Origin: an uncultured Actinomycetes bacterium
GTDB taxonomy: Bacteria > Actinomycetota > Actinomycetes > Nanopelagicales > Nanopelagicaceae
Reading direction: 5' to 3'
Assembly: GCA_903928395.1 (NCBI GenBank)
Contig: CAIYQS010000196.1
Location: 1-21,082, forward strand
DNA length: 21,082 nucleotides
The notes beneath the pieces are model-generated. The model worked only from the letters and a program-made list of their open reading frames with translations. It made no database searches and had not been told where the DNA came from. Made by a program: the position numbers and the translations under genes. Position 1 is the first letter of the stretch. Every line of letters begins with the position of its first letter. This document shows, piece by piece, positions 1-7,436 of this stretch.

Positions 1-696
1 ATAAAGCTCGGCGGGTACCGCGATTTGTTCCAGAATTCCACCACGCATAACGCCGACTCGATCGGCGATGCCAAGTGCTTCTTCTTGATCGTGTGTGACG
101 AACAAAGTGGTAGTTCCCACTTCTAATTGAATCCTTCGAATTTCATCCCGAAGTTGGGTGCGAACTTTGGCATCAAGAGCTGAAAGCGGTTCGTCAAGCA
201 GAAGAACTTGAGGGGAGATAGCAAGTGCTCGGGCCAGTGCCACCCGTTGTTGTTGCCCTCCAGAAAGTTGGTGTGGATAGTGTTTTGCATGGGTAGATAA
301 ACCAACAAGTTCTAACAATTCTTTCCCACGAGCCGAACGCTTATCGGAACTTGTTTTATGCGCCTTGAGAGTCAGGCCATATTCGACATTTGCGAGAGCG
401 GACATATGTGGAAAAAGGCTATAAGCCTGAAACACCATCCCCATATTTCTACGGTTAGGAGCTAGAAAGGTGACATCTTTTTCGTCGACAAAAATTTGGC
501 CGTGATCTAGATTCTGCAACCCAGCAAGCGCCCGAAGCGCCGTAGTTTTTCCGCATCCAGAAGGGCCTAATAACGCAACAAGTTCACCAGGACCTATTTC
601 GATGGTCAATCCATCTAGCGCCTTTACCGAACCAAATGACTTTTCTAGGCCGATTAACTTAACTGCGGCGGATGAGCCTCGGACATTTGTGCTCAC
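1..696 (-). CDS. ABC transporter ATP-binding protein (PotA/FbpC-like), 3' end cut by window edge
   Basis: ATPase subunit that powers the importer encoded just upstream on the same strand. It reads from a GTG at 696 and is still open at base 1, giving 232 visible residues. Seen: Walker A GPSGCGKT (44-51), Q-loop Gln90, signature LSGGQ (144-148), Walker B VLLLDEP (164-170), D-loop SALD (172-175) and switch His202 in THDQEEA. The start is supported by an AAAGGA Shine-Dalgarno about eight bases upstream. The preceding permease stops at 713, so the spacing fits one operon. Family members usually run to 330-370 residues with a C-terminal regulatory TOBE domain; that part lies outside the window. 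The family covers polyamine, ferric iron, sulfate and aminophosphonate importers, and the ATPase alone does not decide among them. Confidence 0.95.
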   Translation of the reverse strand, partial: MSTNVRGSSAAVKLIGLEKSFGSVKALDGLTIEIGPGELVALLGPSGCGKTTALRALAGLQNLDHGQIFVDEKDVTFLAPNRRNMGMVFQAYSLFPHMSALANVEYGLTLKAHKTSSDKRSARGKELLELVGLSTHAKHYPHQLSGGQQQRVALARALAISPQVLLLDEPLSALDAKVRTQLRDEIRRIQLEVGTTTLFVTHDQEEALGIADRVGVMRGGILEQIAVPAELY

Positions 697-712
697 GGAT
701 TGGTCCTTTCGA

Positions 713-1510
713 TCATGAGTGTTCGGCCTCTAGAACTTCATTCTTTTGGTTAACCGTGGTTGGGATAACTACTAATAGCAGGAAGACAAAGATGAGAGAT
801 GCAAGGGATATTGCAACCGCGACAAATCCATCGGTCTGTCCGATTAAGTTGATTTCGACTTGCATCGTTGAAAAATTCAATATTGAAGAAATCGTGTACT
901 CACCCAAAACCAACGCAATCGCAATGACTGCGCCCGACATTACGCCGGCTCGAATCGTTGGAAAAACAACGCCAAAGAGCATGCGGTAGGTGGAGGCACC
1001 TAATGTCCTGGAGGCTTCTGCAAGGGTGTGGATATCAACAGAGTTGAGTGCTGCCGAGAGAGATCGATAGGTATATGGCAGAACTAGCATCGAGTAGACG
1101 GCAGCCAGCATTAACGGGGATTCGGTTACGTGGATGCTTATCCAACGGTAGATACTCGCGACACCAACGACCAATACAATCCCAGGGATCGCTAGCGGAA
1201 TCAGACATATTAATTCGATCGGTCGACGCAATTTCGGTAACTTTAAATGAACCCAGACCACTGTTGGAACAATTAGGAAGAACACAAGTGCAACGACAAT
1301 AATCGCAAGCTCTAACGAAACTACCACCGCAGAAATGAGATCAGGTTGCTGGAAAATTGCCCTCCACGAAGAAAGCCCTCGCTTGCCGGAGAGTGATTTT
1401 GTCGAAAAGTCGAGCATCGCCGCAATGGGGAGTAAAAGATAAAGCGCGACAAAGAAAATGATTGCACGTCGCCAGGTCTTCGTCCCTAAACTCTGATTCG
1501 CGGTACTCAT
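713..1510 (-). CDS. ABC transporter permease (second membrane subunit, PotC/PhnV-like)
   Basis: Inner-membrane permease of the importer, 265 residues with about six hydrophobic segments. It carries the cytoplasmic EAA loop that docks on the ATPase (HTLAEASRTLGASTYRMLF, then the V-F-P-T-I turn), typical of binding-protein-dependent permeases. I chose the ATG at 1510, which overlaps the previous permease stop as ATGA. A GTG nine bases earlier (1519) is in frame and would give 268 residues. The four-base overlap implies translational coupling with the first permease. The substrate cannot be told from this subunit. Confidence 0.9.
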   Translation of the reverse strand: MSTANQSLGTKTWRRAIIFFVALYLLLPIAAMLDFSTKSLSGKRGLSSWRAIFQQPDLISAVVVSLELAIIVVALVFFLIVPTVVWVHLKLPKLRRPIELICLIPLAIPGIVLVVGVASIYRWISIHVTESPLMLAAVYSMLVLPYTYRSLSAALNSVDIHTLAEASRTLGASTYRMLFGVVFPTIRAGVMSGAVIAIALVLGEYTISSILNFSTMQVEINLIGQTDGFVAVAISLASLIFVFLLLVVIPTTVNQKNEVLEAEHS

Positions 1511-2421
1511 TGTTCCCACTTACTTACTCGACGACGCAATAATGTGTAAAGCGCCATGACGATGACAACCACAACAACCATGGCTAAGGAAAGACTCTTA
1601 GCGAGCGCTGGATTATTTGCCCCAGTCTCACTTGATAAAGCGCCGCTAATTTCGAGCGGAGTAATAATCGAACCTTGGCTAACGAGGGAAGCGGCAGTTG
1701 CGTAAGCAGAAAAAGAGTTTGCAAATAAAAGTAAAAATGCGCCTAAGAAGGATGGAGTGAGAACTGGGATACCGATTCGACGCCAGTATTCGAAAGTGCC
1801 ACCGCCGAGGCCATCGGATGCCTCCCGCCACTGTGGCTTTAGATTGTCTACTGTCGGTAGGAATACCAAAAACATGAGTGGAATCTGGAAAAAACTATAA
1901 ACAATGCAAAGTCCGGTGATTCCATAAAGCCAGGTTGGGTGAGCAAAAAAGGAATGTGACCAGTGCTTGATAAAGAAAGAAGTTACTAAGCCGTTAAAGC
2001 CAAAAGTTGCGAGATAAGCGAAGGTCAACATAACGCCACCAAATTGTGCAAGCACACCTGAAGCAGAGAGACAGATGCGGCGAAGCGCGCCTCCAGATTT
2101 TCCAGTCGATACCGCCCAGGCGAAGAGCGCGCCTACAACCGAACCTGCGATCGCTGTAATTGCTGAGATTTGAATCGAGTGTTCGAATGCCGCACGGTGT
2201 GATGCACTAGAAAGCACAGATTTTAGAGTTGAGAGATCAAACTTTCCGGCCGCGTTTTGAAACGCCCCAGAAACCACACTGAATGTGGGCCACAATAAAA
2301 ATATTGATACCAAAATCATGAATGGCAATACACCTACGTAAGCAGAATATTTACGCCACGCACGAAGGCCGGCCCCGCGAAGTGCGGAGCCGGCTCCCGT
2401 ATCTTGAATCACATCAGTCAT
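1507..2421 (-). CDS. ABC transporter permease (first membrane subunit, PotB/PhnU-like)
   Basis: First permease subunit of the importer, 304 residues. A charged N-terminus (about residues 1-27) is followed by roughly six membrane segments. The EAA loop is seen as WREASDGLGGGTFEYWRRI followed by GIPVLTPSF, the contact with the ATPase. It begins 19 bases after the binding-protein stop and overlaps the next permease by four bases, so the three genes are very likely cotranscribed. No strong Shine-Dalgarno precedes the ATG at 2421, so translation may depend on ribosomes from the upstream gene. The family is shared by polyamine, iron and aminophosphonate systems. Confidence 0.9.
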   Translation of the reverse strand: MTDVIQDTGAGSALRGAGLRAWRKYSAYVGVLPFMILVSIFLLWPTFSVVSGAFQNAAGKFDLSTLKSVLSSASHRAAFEHSIQISAITAIAGSVVGALFAWAVSTGKSGGALRRICLSASGVLAQFGGVMLTFAYLATFGFNGLVTSFFIKHWSHSFFAHPTWLYGITGLCIVYSFFQIPLMFLVFLPTVDNLKPQWREASDGLGGGTFEYWRRIGIPVLTPSFLGAFLLLFANSFSAYATAASLVSQGSIITPLEISGALSSETGANNPALAKSLSLAMVVVVVIVMALYTLLRRRVSKWEQ

Positions 2422-2440
2422 TTACGACCATTGATTCGAG

Positions 2441-3556
2441 TTACCTTGTCCCTACTGCGGCAGCCCAATTGGCTGCTAGGTAATCACTTGCAGCTTTTGT
2501 CTGATTAGGAGTAGCAATTACTGCAGCTCCTTTGACAGCTGGAAGTGCAGCGAGTGCCTGCTTATTGATGGTTCCGGTCTTGACCATGTAATCGGTCAAT
2601 ACTGGACGTGAACCACCAATGAGCCAATCATTCTGGCCGACTGGTGAGTAGACATATTCCATCCATAGTCGAGCACATGCTGGGTGTGGTGCGTATAGAT
2701 CCACTGCTTGGTTGTAATAAGCACCAACTAGGGCACCTGCTGGGAAGAAGACATTCCACTTCTTACCGGCGGCTGCGAAGGCCTTAACAGTTGCAGCTTG
2801 GTTGTAATCCCAGTCGAAGACGACCGGAGTTTGTCCTGATGCAATAGTTGCAGGATCTGGATCTACGTTGATGAAGTTGCCAGCAGCTGCCAGCTTTTTG
2901 AACCAGGCAACACCTGGAGAGATGTCATCAAGAGAACCACCGTTTGCGAGTGATGCCATGAAGACGCCGTTTTCTCCCGCAGAAGCCTTGGTTGGATCTC
3001 CATTTAGCGCAACCTTGCCAGCAAATTGTGAACCTAAGAGGTCATTCAAGCTGGTGATTGTTCCAAGAGATGCATCGTAACCAACGGACATGATTCCGCC
3101 GTAATCTTTAGTAAAGAGTCCATTAGCTGCCTTGAAGGAAGCAGGAATGTTAGCCCACTCAAGTACTTTGTACGGTGCAAGGATTTCAGTATTTGCATAG
3201 AGAACTGCTTGACCTAGATCAAATACATCCGGAGCACGCTTTGTTCCCTTGAGCTGGTTAGCTGCATTAATTTCATCCTGGCTTGAACCATTTGGATTGG
3301 CTTCATTAATCTTAACTTTGTACTTTGCCTTGAAGCCACTAATGATGGCTCCATAGTTTGCCCAATCGTGTGGATCGGCGATGATGTTGAGTGCGCCTTC
3401 CTTCTTACAAGCTGCAGTGAGGCCGGCTATGCCCCCAAAATCTGCTGCCGATGCATTTACTGCACCTTGTGCGGAAGTTACGGTAAAAGCGGAACCGGTA
3501 ACTCCCAACGCAAGCACGAGTGATGCAACCGAACCTGTCAGTTTATTTAACCTCAC
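2441..3556 (-). CDS. Periplasmic-type substrate-binding protein of ABC importer (extracellular solute-binding family 1-like)
   Basis: Exported ligand-binding protein of 371 residues. The N-terminus has basic residues, a hydrophobic core (about 8-26) and a small-residue stretch ending near TSAQGA, so a classical signal peptide cleaved around residue 31 is likely. No lipobox cysteine is seen. The GTG start at 3556 is fixed by a perfect AGGAGG seven bases upstream, the strongest ribosome site in the window, which suits a protein needed in excess over the membrane subunits. The mature protein resembles binding proteins of the polyamine/iron/aminophosphonate group (A-P-D-V-F-D-L-G region near residue 108, G-G-S-R-P-V near 320). 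Ligand is unknown. The neighbouring PuuC-like dehydrogenase hints at a polyamine or amino alcohol, but this is inference. Confidence 0.88.
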   Translation of the reverse strand: MRLNKLTGSVASLVLALGVTGSAFTVTSAQGAVNASAADFGGIAGLTAACKKEGALNIIADPHDWANYGAIISGFKAKYKVKINEANPNGSSQDEINAANQLKGTKRAPDVFDLGQAVLYANTEILAPYKVLEWANIPASFKAANGLFTKDYGGIMSVGYDASLGTITSLNDLLGSQFAGKVALNGDPTKASAGENGVFMASLANGGSLDDISPGVAWFKKLAAAGNFINVDPDPATIASGQTPVVFDWDYNQAATVKAFAAAGKKWNVFFPAGALVGAYYNQAVDLYAPHPACARLWMEYVYSPVGQNDWLIGGSRPVLTDYMVKTGTINKQALAALPAVKGAAVIATPNQTKAASDYLAANWAAAVGTR

Positions 3557-3612
3557 TACTTTGCCTCCTATTGTCGATGTGCATTCATTTTCTACTTCTT
3601 CTAACTGGGATC

Positions 3613-3631
3613 CGATTGCAACTGCGAATCG
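3613..3631 (-). other. Small imperfect hairpin between adh and the binding-protein gene
   Basis: On the minus strand CGATT and AATCG pair, with a one-base bulge, a further GC/GC pair and an AGTT loop. No T-run follows, so it is not a convincing terminator. It may simply shape the leader of the binding-protein gene. Weak. Confidence 0.25.
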
Positions 3632-3643
3632 CTCCAGATCAAG

Positions 3644-4741
3644 TTAGAACACTAAGACGCTCCGTGCGCCTTCACCCCTGCGCAACTTGTCGAACGCCTC
3701 ATTAACGTGATTTAAATCTATGCGATCAGAGATCAGTTCGTCTAGCAAAAGTTGGCCAGAAAGATAACTATTTATAACGAAAGGTACGTCCCGTTGCAGG
3801 TTGGCTGAACCGAAATAACACCCTTTAATTGATTGCTCGTTAACGAATGGCCCGGCATCCAGCGTGATTGTGGCGCCGTTCTTCATTAGTCCAACAAGGG
3901 TGAGTGAGCCATCTACATCAACAGATTTCCAGGCTTGGGCTACGGTCTCTTCGCGCCCGAGGGCCTCAAAGGCGTAATCCACCCCACCTGCTATCTCTTC
4001 TATGGCTTCGACAGGATCCACGAGAGTGGCATTAACAAGATCGGTTGCGCCGAATTTGGCGGCTAGATCCAACTTTGCTGCGCTGACATCAACTGCGATT
4101 ATTCGGGTTGCCCCAGCAAGCCGCGCTCCTTGCAAAATATTTAACCCCACCCCGCCGCACCCAAAAACCGCAACCCTGGACCCCGCTTGAACTTTGGCAG
4201 TATTTAGGGCGGCGCCAACCCCAGTAATAACAGCGCAACTAATCAAAGCGGCTCGGTCAAGCGGCATATCGTTGGGGATGACTACGGTTCCCGACTCTGG
4301 AACGACTGCGTACTCTGCGAAAGAGGCTACGCATAAGAATTGGTTTAAGCGCTCGCCTTCATCTGATAGTCGGCTGGTCCCATCAAATAATCCACCCACT
4401 GCCATAGCGTTTCCCGCGGTTGAACAATAATTTGGGCGTCCGCTACGGCAGTAATCGCAGTGACCGCAATTGGGGACAATGGACATAATTACATGATCGC
4501 CGATTTTCACTCGGCTAACCCCAGAACCTACCTCTACCACCACACCAGAGGCTTCGTGCCCGATGACGGCAGGAAAAGGCACCAACTTTCGTTTACCGTC
4601 GATAGCATTTAAGTCGCTGGCGCACAATCCGGTTGCAGCTACCTTGACCAAAACTTCGCCGGCGTTAGGGGGTGCAATGTCGACCTCACGCACTTCTAGT
4701 CGCGCACCAACGCCACTTAAAACCGCGGCCTTCATCTTCAT
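3644..4741 (-). CDS. Zinc-dependent alcohol dehydrogenase (MDR superfamily, class III-like)
   Basis: Cytosolic NAD(P)-dependent oxidoreductase, 365 residues. Seen: catalytic zinc ligands Cys40 (GLCASD), His62-Glu63 (GHEASG) and Cys169 (ISCAVITG); structural zinc ligands Cys92, Cys95, Cys98 and Cys106 in the lobe CGHCDYC...NYC; Rossmann loop GCGGVG (194-199), with Asp at the end of the next strand (IIAVD) favouring NAD+. The layout is that of class III alcohol dehydrogenases, which include thiol-dependent formaldehyde dehydrogenases, but substrate cannot be assigned. It lies between an aldehyde dehydrogenase (99 bases upstream) and an ABC importer (87 bases downstream), suggesting stepwise oxidation of an imported alcohol or amino alcohol. 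ATG at 4741 is preceded by AAAGGGG nine bases away, which may be masked by a hairpin. Confidence 0.92.
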   Translation of the reverse strand: MKMKAAVLSGVGARLEVREVDIAPPNAGEVLVKVAATGLCASDLNAIDGKRKLVPFPAVIGHEASGVVVEVGSGVSRVKIGDHVIMSIVPNCGHCDYCRSGRPNYCSTAGNAMAVGGLFDGTSRLSDEGERLNQFLCVASFAEYAVVPESGTVVIPNDMPLDRAALISCAVITGVGAALNTAKVQAGSRVAVFGCGGVGLNILQGARLAGATRIIAVDVSAAKLDLAAKFGATDLVNATLVDPVEAIEEIAGGVDYAFEALGREETVAQAWKSVDVDGSLTLVGLMKNGATITLDAGPFVNEQSIKGCYFGSANLQRDVPFVINSYLSGQLLLDELISDRIDLNHVNEAFDKLRRGEGARSVLVF

Positions 4742-4750
4742 AAATAAATA

Positions 4751-4800
4751 CCCCTTTATTTAGTCGTCAGCCTAATGACGGATTAAATGAACTTAAAGGG
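4751..4800 (-). promoter_or_regulatory. Possible ribosome-site-masking hairpin before the alcohol dehydrogenase
   Basis: Read on the minus strand, CCCTTTA (4800-4794) can pair with TAAAGGG (4758-4752), which is the Shine-Dalgarno of the alcohol dehydrogenase. Nested inside are TTTA/TAAA and a perfect CGTCA/TGACG stem (4780-4765) with a six-base loop. The closed form would hide the ribosome site. No T-run follows, so a terminator is less likely. Regulation is inference. Confidence 0.4.
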
Positions 4801-4840
4801 ATTGGACGCAAATTCTGGGTTAATTTCTAGCGACAAGTTA

Positions 4841-6325
4841 TTAAGAAAGGTCGATCCACGTTGTCTTGAGTTGGCTGTAGGCGGAGAGCGCGTGAAGAGA
4901 CTTGTCACGCCCAGACCCAGATGATTTAAAACCACCAAACGGCGTGATTACATCCAAAGCATCGAAAGTGTTGATCCACACAGTACCTGCACGAAGTTGC
5001 TTTGCGATTCGATGAGCCTTGCCAACGTTGTTTGTCCAGACAGAAGCGGCTAATCCATATTCTGTGCCATTTGCTAACTCGATTGCATGCGCTTCATCAC
5101 GAGCATCAATAGCCACGAGGACCGGGCCAAAAATTTCATCTTGCGAAAGCCTTGAATTATGTTTTACATTGTCTATTAGCGTCGGCATCATGAAGAGATC
5201 ATCGCCATACGTTTTTTTACCACCAAACACTATTTGTTCTCCATCGACCCCGATGAGATCAAGATAAGAATTGACCCTGTCGCGCTGTGGCTTCGATACT
5301 AATGGTCCCATCTGTGTAGTGGGGTCTAGGGGATTTCCAACTTTAAAGTTTTCAAGGAATTTTTCTATCTTCGAAAATAGCTCTGCTTTGATTTCTTTTT
5401 CGACGATTAATCGTGAACCTGCATTACACGTCTGTCCTGAGTTGTAATAAATTCCCCAGGCTATTGATTGCGCGGCAGCGTCAAGATCAACGCAATCCTT
5501 AAGGACAATTTGCGGACTTTTTCCACCAAGTTCAAGAGATACCTGTTTTAAATTGGATTCGGCGGCATATTGCATCATCTTGCGACCGGTCGGTCCGCTA
5601 CCAGTGAACGCTAATTTTGCAACACCCATGTGTCGCGCCAAAGCTTGACCCGCTTCCGCTCCTAATCCAGGCACTACATTTAACACGCCGGGTGGTAACC
5701 CAGCCTCAATACCCAGGCGTGCAATTAATAAAATGGAGAGAGATGAATTTTCGGCGGGTTTAACGACAATGCTGTTTCCCATGGCAAGAGCGGGGCCAAT
5801 TTTCCAAGAGGAGATGATCATTGGGTAGTTCCAAGGAACTATTGCTCCAACCACTCCCAGCGGCTCGCGGGTAACCAGCGCAATAGCGCTCTTGGGAGTT
5901 GGGGCGATTTCATCATACGTTTTATCTATTGTTTCGCCGTACCACTGGATCACCCGAGCGAGGCTCGCGCTATCAACCGACATGGAATCACTAATTGGTT
6001 TGCCAACATCGAGAGTTTCAAGGAGTGCTAGTTCTTCTTGGTGATCCCTGATTAAATCAGCCCACTTCAACATCACAGATTTCTTGACTCGAGGTGATGC
6101 ATCCCGCCAGATTCCAGATTCAAATGCTTGAGAGGCTGAGGTCACTGCGCGGTTCACATCTTCAACGTCGCCCGCAGCTATCTGAGCGATGACTCGATTT
6201 TCTGCCGGGAAAATACTCTCAAAAGTTTTCCCTGAGGCGGCGGTCGTAAATTCGCCATTAATAAATATTTGCGAATGAGGGGAAATCGATTTGGAACGTT
6301 CTGTCCACGCTGCGAGATCTTGCAT
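4841..6325 (-). CDS. Aldehyde dehydrogenase, PuuC-like (gamma-glutamyl-gamma-aminobutyraldehyde / betaine aldehyde type)
   Basis: NAD(P)+-dependent oxidation of an aldehyde to its acid, 494 residues. Seen: Asn165 in PWNYP, cofactor loop GSGPTG (242-247), general base Glu265 in LELGGK, nucleophile Cys300 in NSGQTC, and the C-terminal substrate/tetramer signature PFGGFKSSGSGRDKS. The N-terminus (MQDLAAWTERSKS) and the C-terminus (SLHALSAYSQLKTTWI) resemble remembered E. coli PuuC, the enzyme of the gamma-glutamylated putrescine pathway. Related betaine-aldehyde enzymes remain possible. I chose ATG 6325, with AAAGGG seven bases upstream, over an in-frame TTG five codons earlier. It is first in a run with the alcohol dehydrogenase and importer, and diverges from mgtC across 69 bases. 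Confidence 0.92.
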   Translation of the reverse strand: MQDLAAWTERSKSISPHSQIFINGEFTTAASGKTFESIFPAENRVIAQIAAGDVEDVNRAVTSASQAFESGIWRDASPRVKKSVMLKWADLIRDHQEELALLETLDVGKPISDSMSVDSASLARVIQWYGETIDKTYDEIAPTPKSAIALVTREPLGVVGAIVPWNYPMIISSWKIGPALAMGNSIVVKPAENSSLSILLIARLGIEAGLPPGVLNVVPGLGAEAGQALARHMGVAKLAFTGSGPTGRKMMQYAAESNLKQVSLELGGKSPQIVLKDCVDLDAAAQSIAWGIYYNSGQTCNAGSRLIVEKEIKAELFSKIEKFLENFKVGNPLDPTTQMGPLVSKPQRDRVNSYLDLIGVDGEQIVFGGKKTYGDDLFMMPTLIDNVKHNSRLSQDEIFGPVLVAIDARDEAHAIELANGTEYGLAASVWTNNVGKAHRIAKQLRAGTVWINTFDALDVITPFGGFKSSGSGRDKSLHALSAYSQLKTTWIDLS

Positions 6326-6382
6326 CTTCAACCCTTTCAATAATGGAGAAACAAAATCCTATCTTTTCTTGAAGCACATGAT

Positions 6383-6388
6383 TAATAT
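6383..6388 (+). promoter_or_regulatory. -10 element of a leaderless mgtC transcript
   Basis: TAATAT, one transposition from TATAAT, ends six bases before the mgtC ATG at 6395. Transcription would begin at the A of the start codon. No clear -35 is seen. The same spacing occurs before glpK, glpD and the gene at 19127. Confidence 0.5.
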
Positions 6389-6394
6389 GAAGAA

Positions 6395-6862
6395 ATGCTG
6401 GAATTAAATTCGATAGGCCTATGGCAGCAGGCAACGGTGATGCTTGATGCTGGTATCGCTGGGATATTGGGCTCGGCCATTGGCTGGGAGCGCGATCGCG
6501 CCGGAAAGTCCATTGGACCTCGAACCATGGCTCTTGTAGGTACTTCAGCGGCGAGTATTGTCGCGATCGGAGCCGTACTCGACCACAACGCTCACCTTGG
6601 CGATCCGACTCGGAGTATCCAAGCAATTATGACCGGCATTGGATTTCTAGGAGCTGGTTTAATTTTTCAAACGAAAAGATCTGGTACCCAAGGAGTAACG
6701 ACGGCTGCCACCGTTTTTGCTACTGCCGCGATGGGTTGCTGCGTTGGGCTTGGTTTTCAGGCCGGCGGCGCGGGCTTGACCTTAATCATTTTGGTCATTT
6801 TGCGCTCAACTCAGTTCCTTGAAATAGCGGCAACAAAACACTCTGCCGAAGACCTGGAATAG
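6395..6862 (+). CDS. MgtC/SapB family membrane protein (short form)
   Basis: Integral membrane protein of 155 residues with about four hydrophobic helices. Family signatures are seen: Asp18 in MLDAGIAGILGSAIGWERD, R-A-G-K-S-I-G-P-R-T (35-44), and the GIGFLGAGLIFQ...GVTTAATVFATAAMG block (81-114). MgtC proteins are linked to growth in low magnesium, inhibition of F-type ATP synthase and, in pathogens, survival in macrophages; the role in free-living bacteria is not settled. This protein ends soon after the membrane domain and lacks the C-terminal ACT-like domain of Salmonella MgtC. It has no good Shine-Dalgarno, but TAATAT sits six bases before the ATG, pointing to a leaderless mRNA. Confidence 0.9.
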   Translation: MLELNSIGLWQQATVMLDAGIAGILGSAIGWERDRAGKSIGPRTMALVGTSAASIVAIGAVLDHNAHLGDPTRSIQAIMTGIGFLGAGLIFQTKRSGTQGVTTAATVFATAAMGCCVGLGFQAGGAGLTLIILVILRSTQFLEIAATKHSAEDLE

Positions 6863-6882
6863 TTCATTCAATATCTTTGTTT

Positions 6883-6939
6883 ACCTCCGAACTGAGCGAC
6901 TAGTCATCCACTAGATTCGCTGCCGAGCGTGGTGGAGGT
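6883..6939 (+). promoter_or_regulatory. Nested hairpin that can pair with the msrB ribosome site
   Basis: ACCTCC (6883-6888) is complementary to GGAGGT (6934-6939), the Shine-Dalgarno of the msrB at 6947. Between them AGCGA-CTAGT (6895-6904) pairs with ACTAG-AT-TCGCT (6910-6921) around a CATCC loop, ten pairs with a two-base bulge. No T-run follows. It may control msrB translation or separate it from mgtC. Function is inference. Confidence 0.4.
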
Positions 6940-6946
6940 TTACCCA

Positions 6947-7390
6947 ATGAAACACGAACTGATTTCCGCAATCAAGCCAGATGGGACTTTGTACCCATTT
7001 GCGGTAAATGAGGCCAAACTCCAAGCCGAACTAGATCCCTTGTCGTACAAAGTGCTGCGTCAAGCCGGAACCGAGGCGGCATTTAGTGGAGAGTACACGG
7101 ACACCGAAACAGAAGGTGTCTATTCCTGCAAAGTCTGCTCACAGGAACTTTTTCGCAGTGAGACCAAATTTCACTCTGGATGTGGTTGGCCATCCTTTTA
7201 CGCCCCCAAAGAGAGTGACGCGGTCACCTTGATTGAAGACCATTCCTTTGGAATGCGTCGCGTGGAAGCCAGATGCGCAAATTGCGGTTCCCACCTAGGG
7301 CATGTTTTTAAAGGGGAGGGGTATGACGTGCCAACAGACGAGCGTTGGTGTATCAATTCAGTTTCACTCAAGTTAGAACCAAAGAAGTAA
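6947..7390 (+). CDS. msrB: Peptide-methionine (R)-S-oxide reductase MsrB (copy 1)
   Basis: Reduces the R-epimer of methionine sulfoxide in proteins, repairing oxidative damage in the cytosol; 147 residues. Seen: zinc ligands Cys61/Cys64 (CKVC) and Cys110/Cys113 (CANC), the GCGWPSFY block (78-85) with Cys79, and catalytic Cys135 in RWCINS. I chose the ATG at 6947, with GGAGG eight bases before it; an in-frame GTG at 6929 lies upstream of that ribosome site and is unlikely. The next gene, a glutaredoxin-thioredoxin reductase fusion, begins 46 bases later on the same strand and is a plausible electron source. A second msrB lies at 14697-15119. Confidence 0.95.
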   Translation: MKHELISAIKPDGTLYPFAVNEAKLQAELDPLSYKVLRQAGTEAAFSGEYTDTETEGVYSCKVCSQELFRSETKFHSGCGWPSFYAPKESDAVTLIEDHSFGMRRVEARCANCGSHLGHVFKGEGYDVPTDERWCINSVSLKLEPKK

Positions 7391-7436
7391 GTACGCGAGC
7401 AACCTCCAAATTACTCAGAGATCGGTGGATTAACTC

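Noticed and set aside
4742..4840. Intrinsic terminator between the aldehyde and alcohol dehydrogenase genes
   Set aside because: The stem is interrupted and no T-run follows on the minus strand; masking of the ribosome site explains the pairing better.
6326..6340. TTG start for the aldehyde dehydrogenase five codons upstream
   Set aside because: It would place the AAAGGG ribosome site inside the coding sequence; ATG 6325 is correctly spaced and matches the PuuC N-terminus.
6258..6626. Minus-strand frame spanning the aldehyde dehydrogenase start and mgtC
   Set aside because: It is antisense to the conserved MgtC motifs and overlaps the 5' end of the aldehyde dehydrogenase in another frame.
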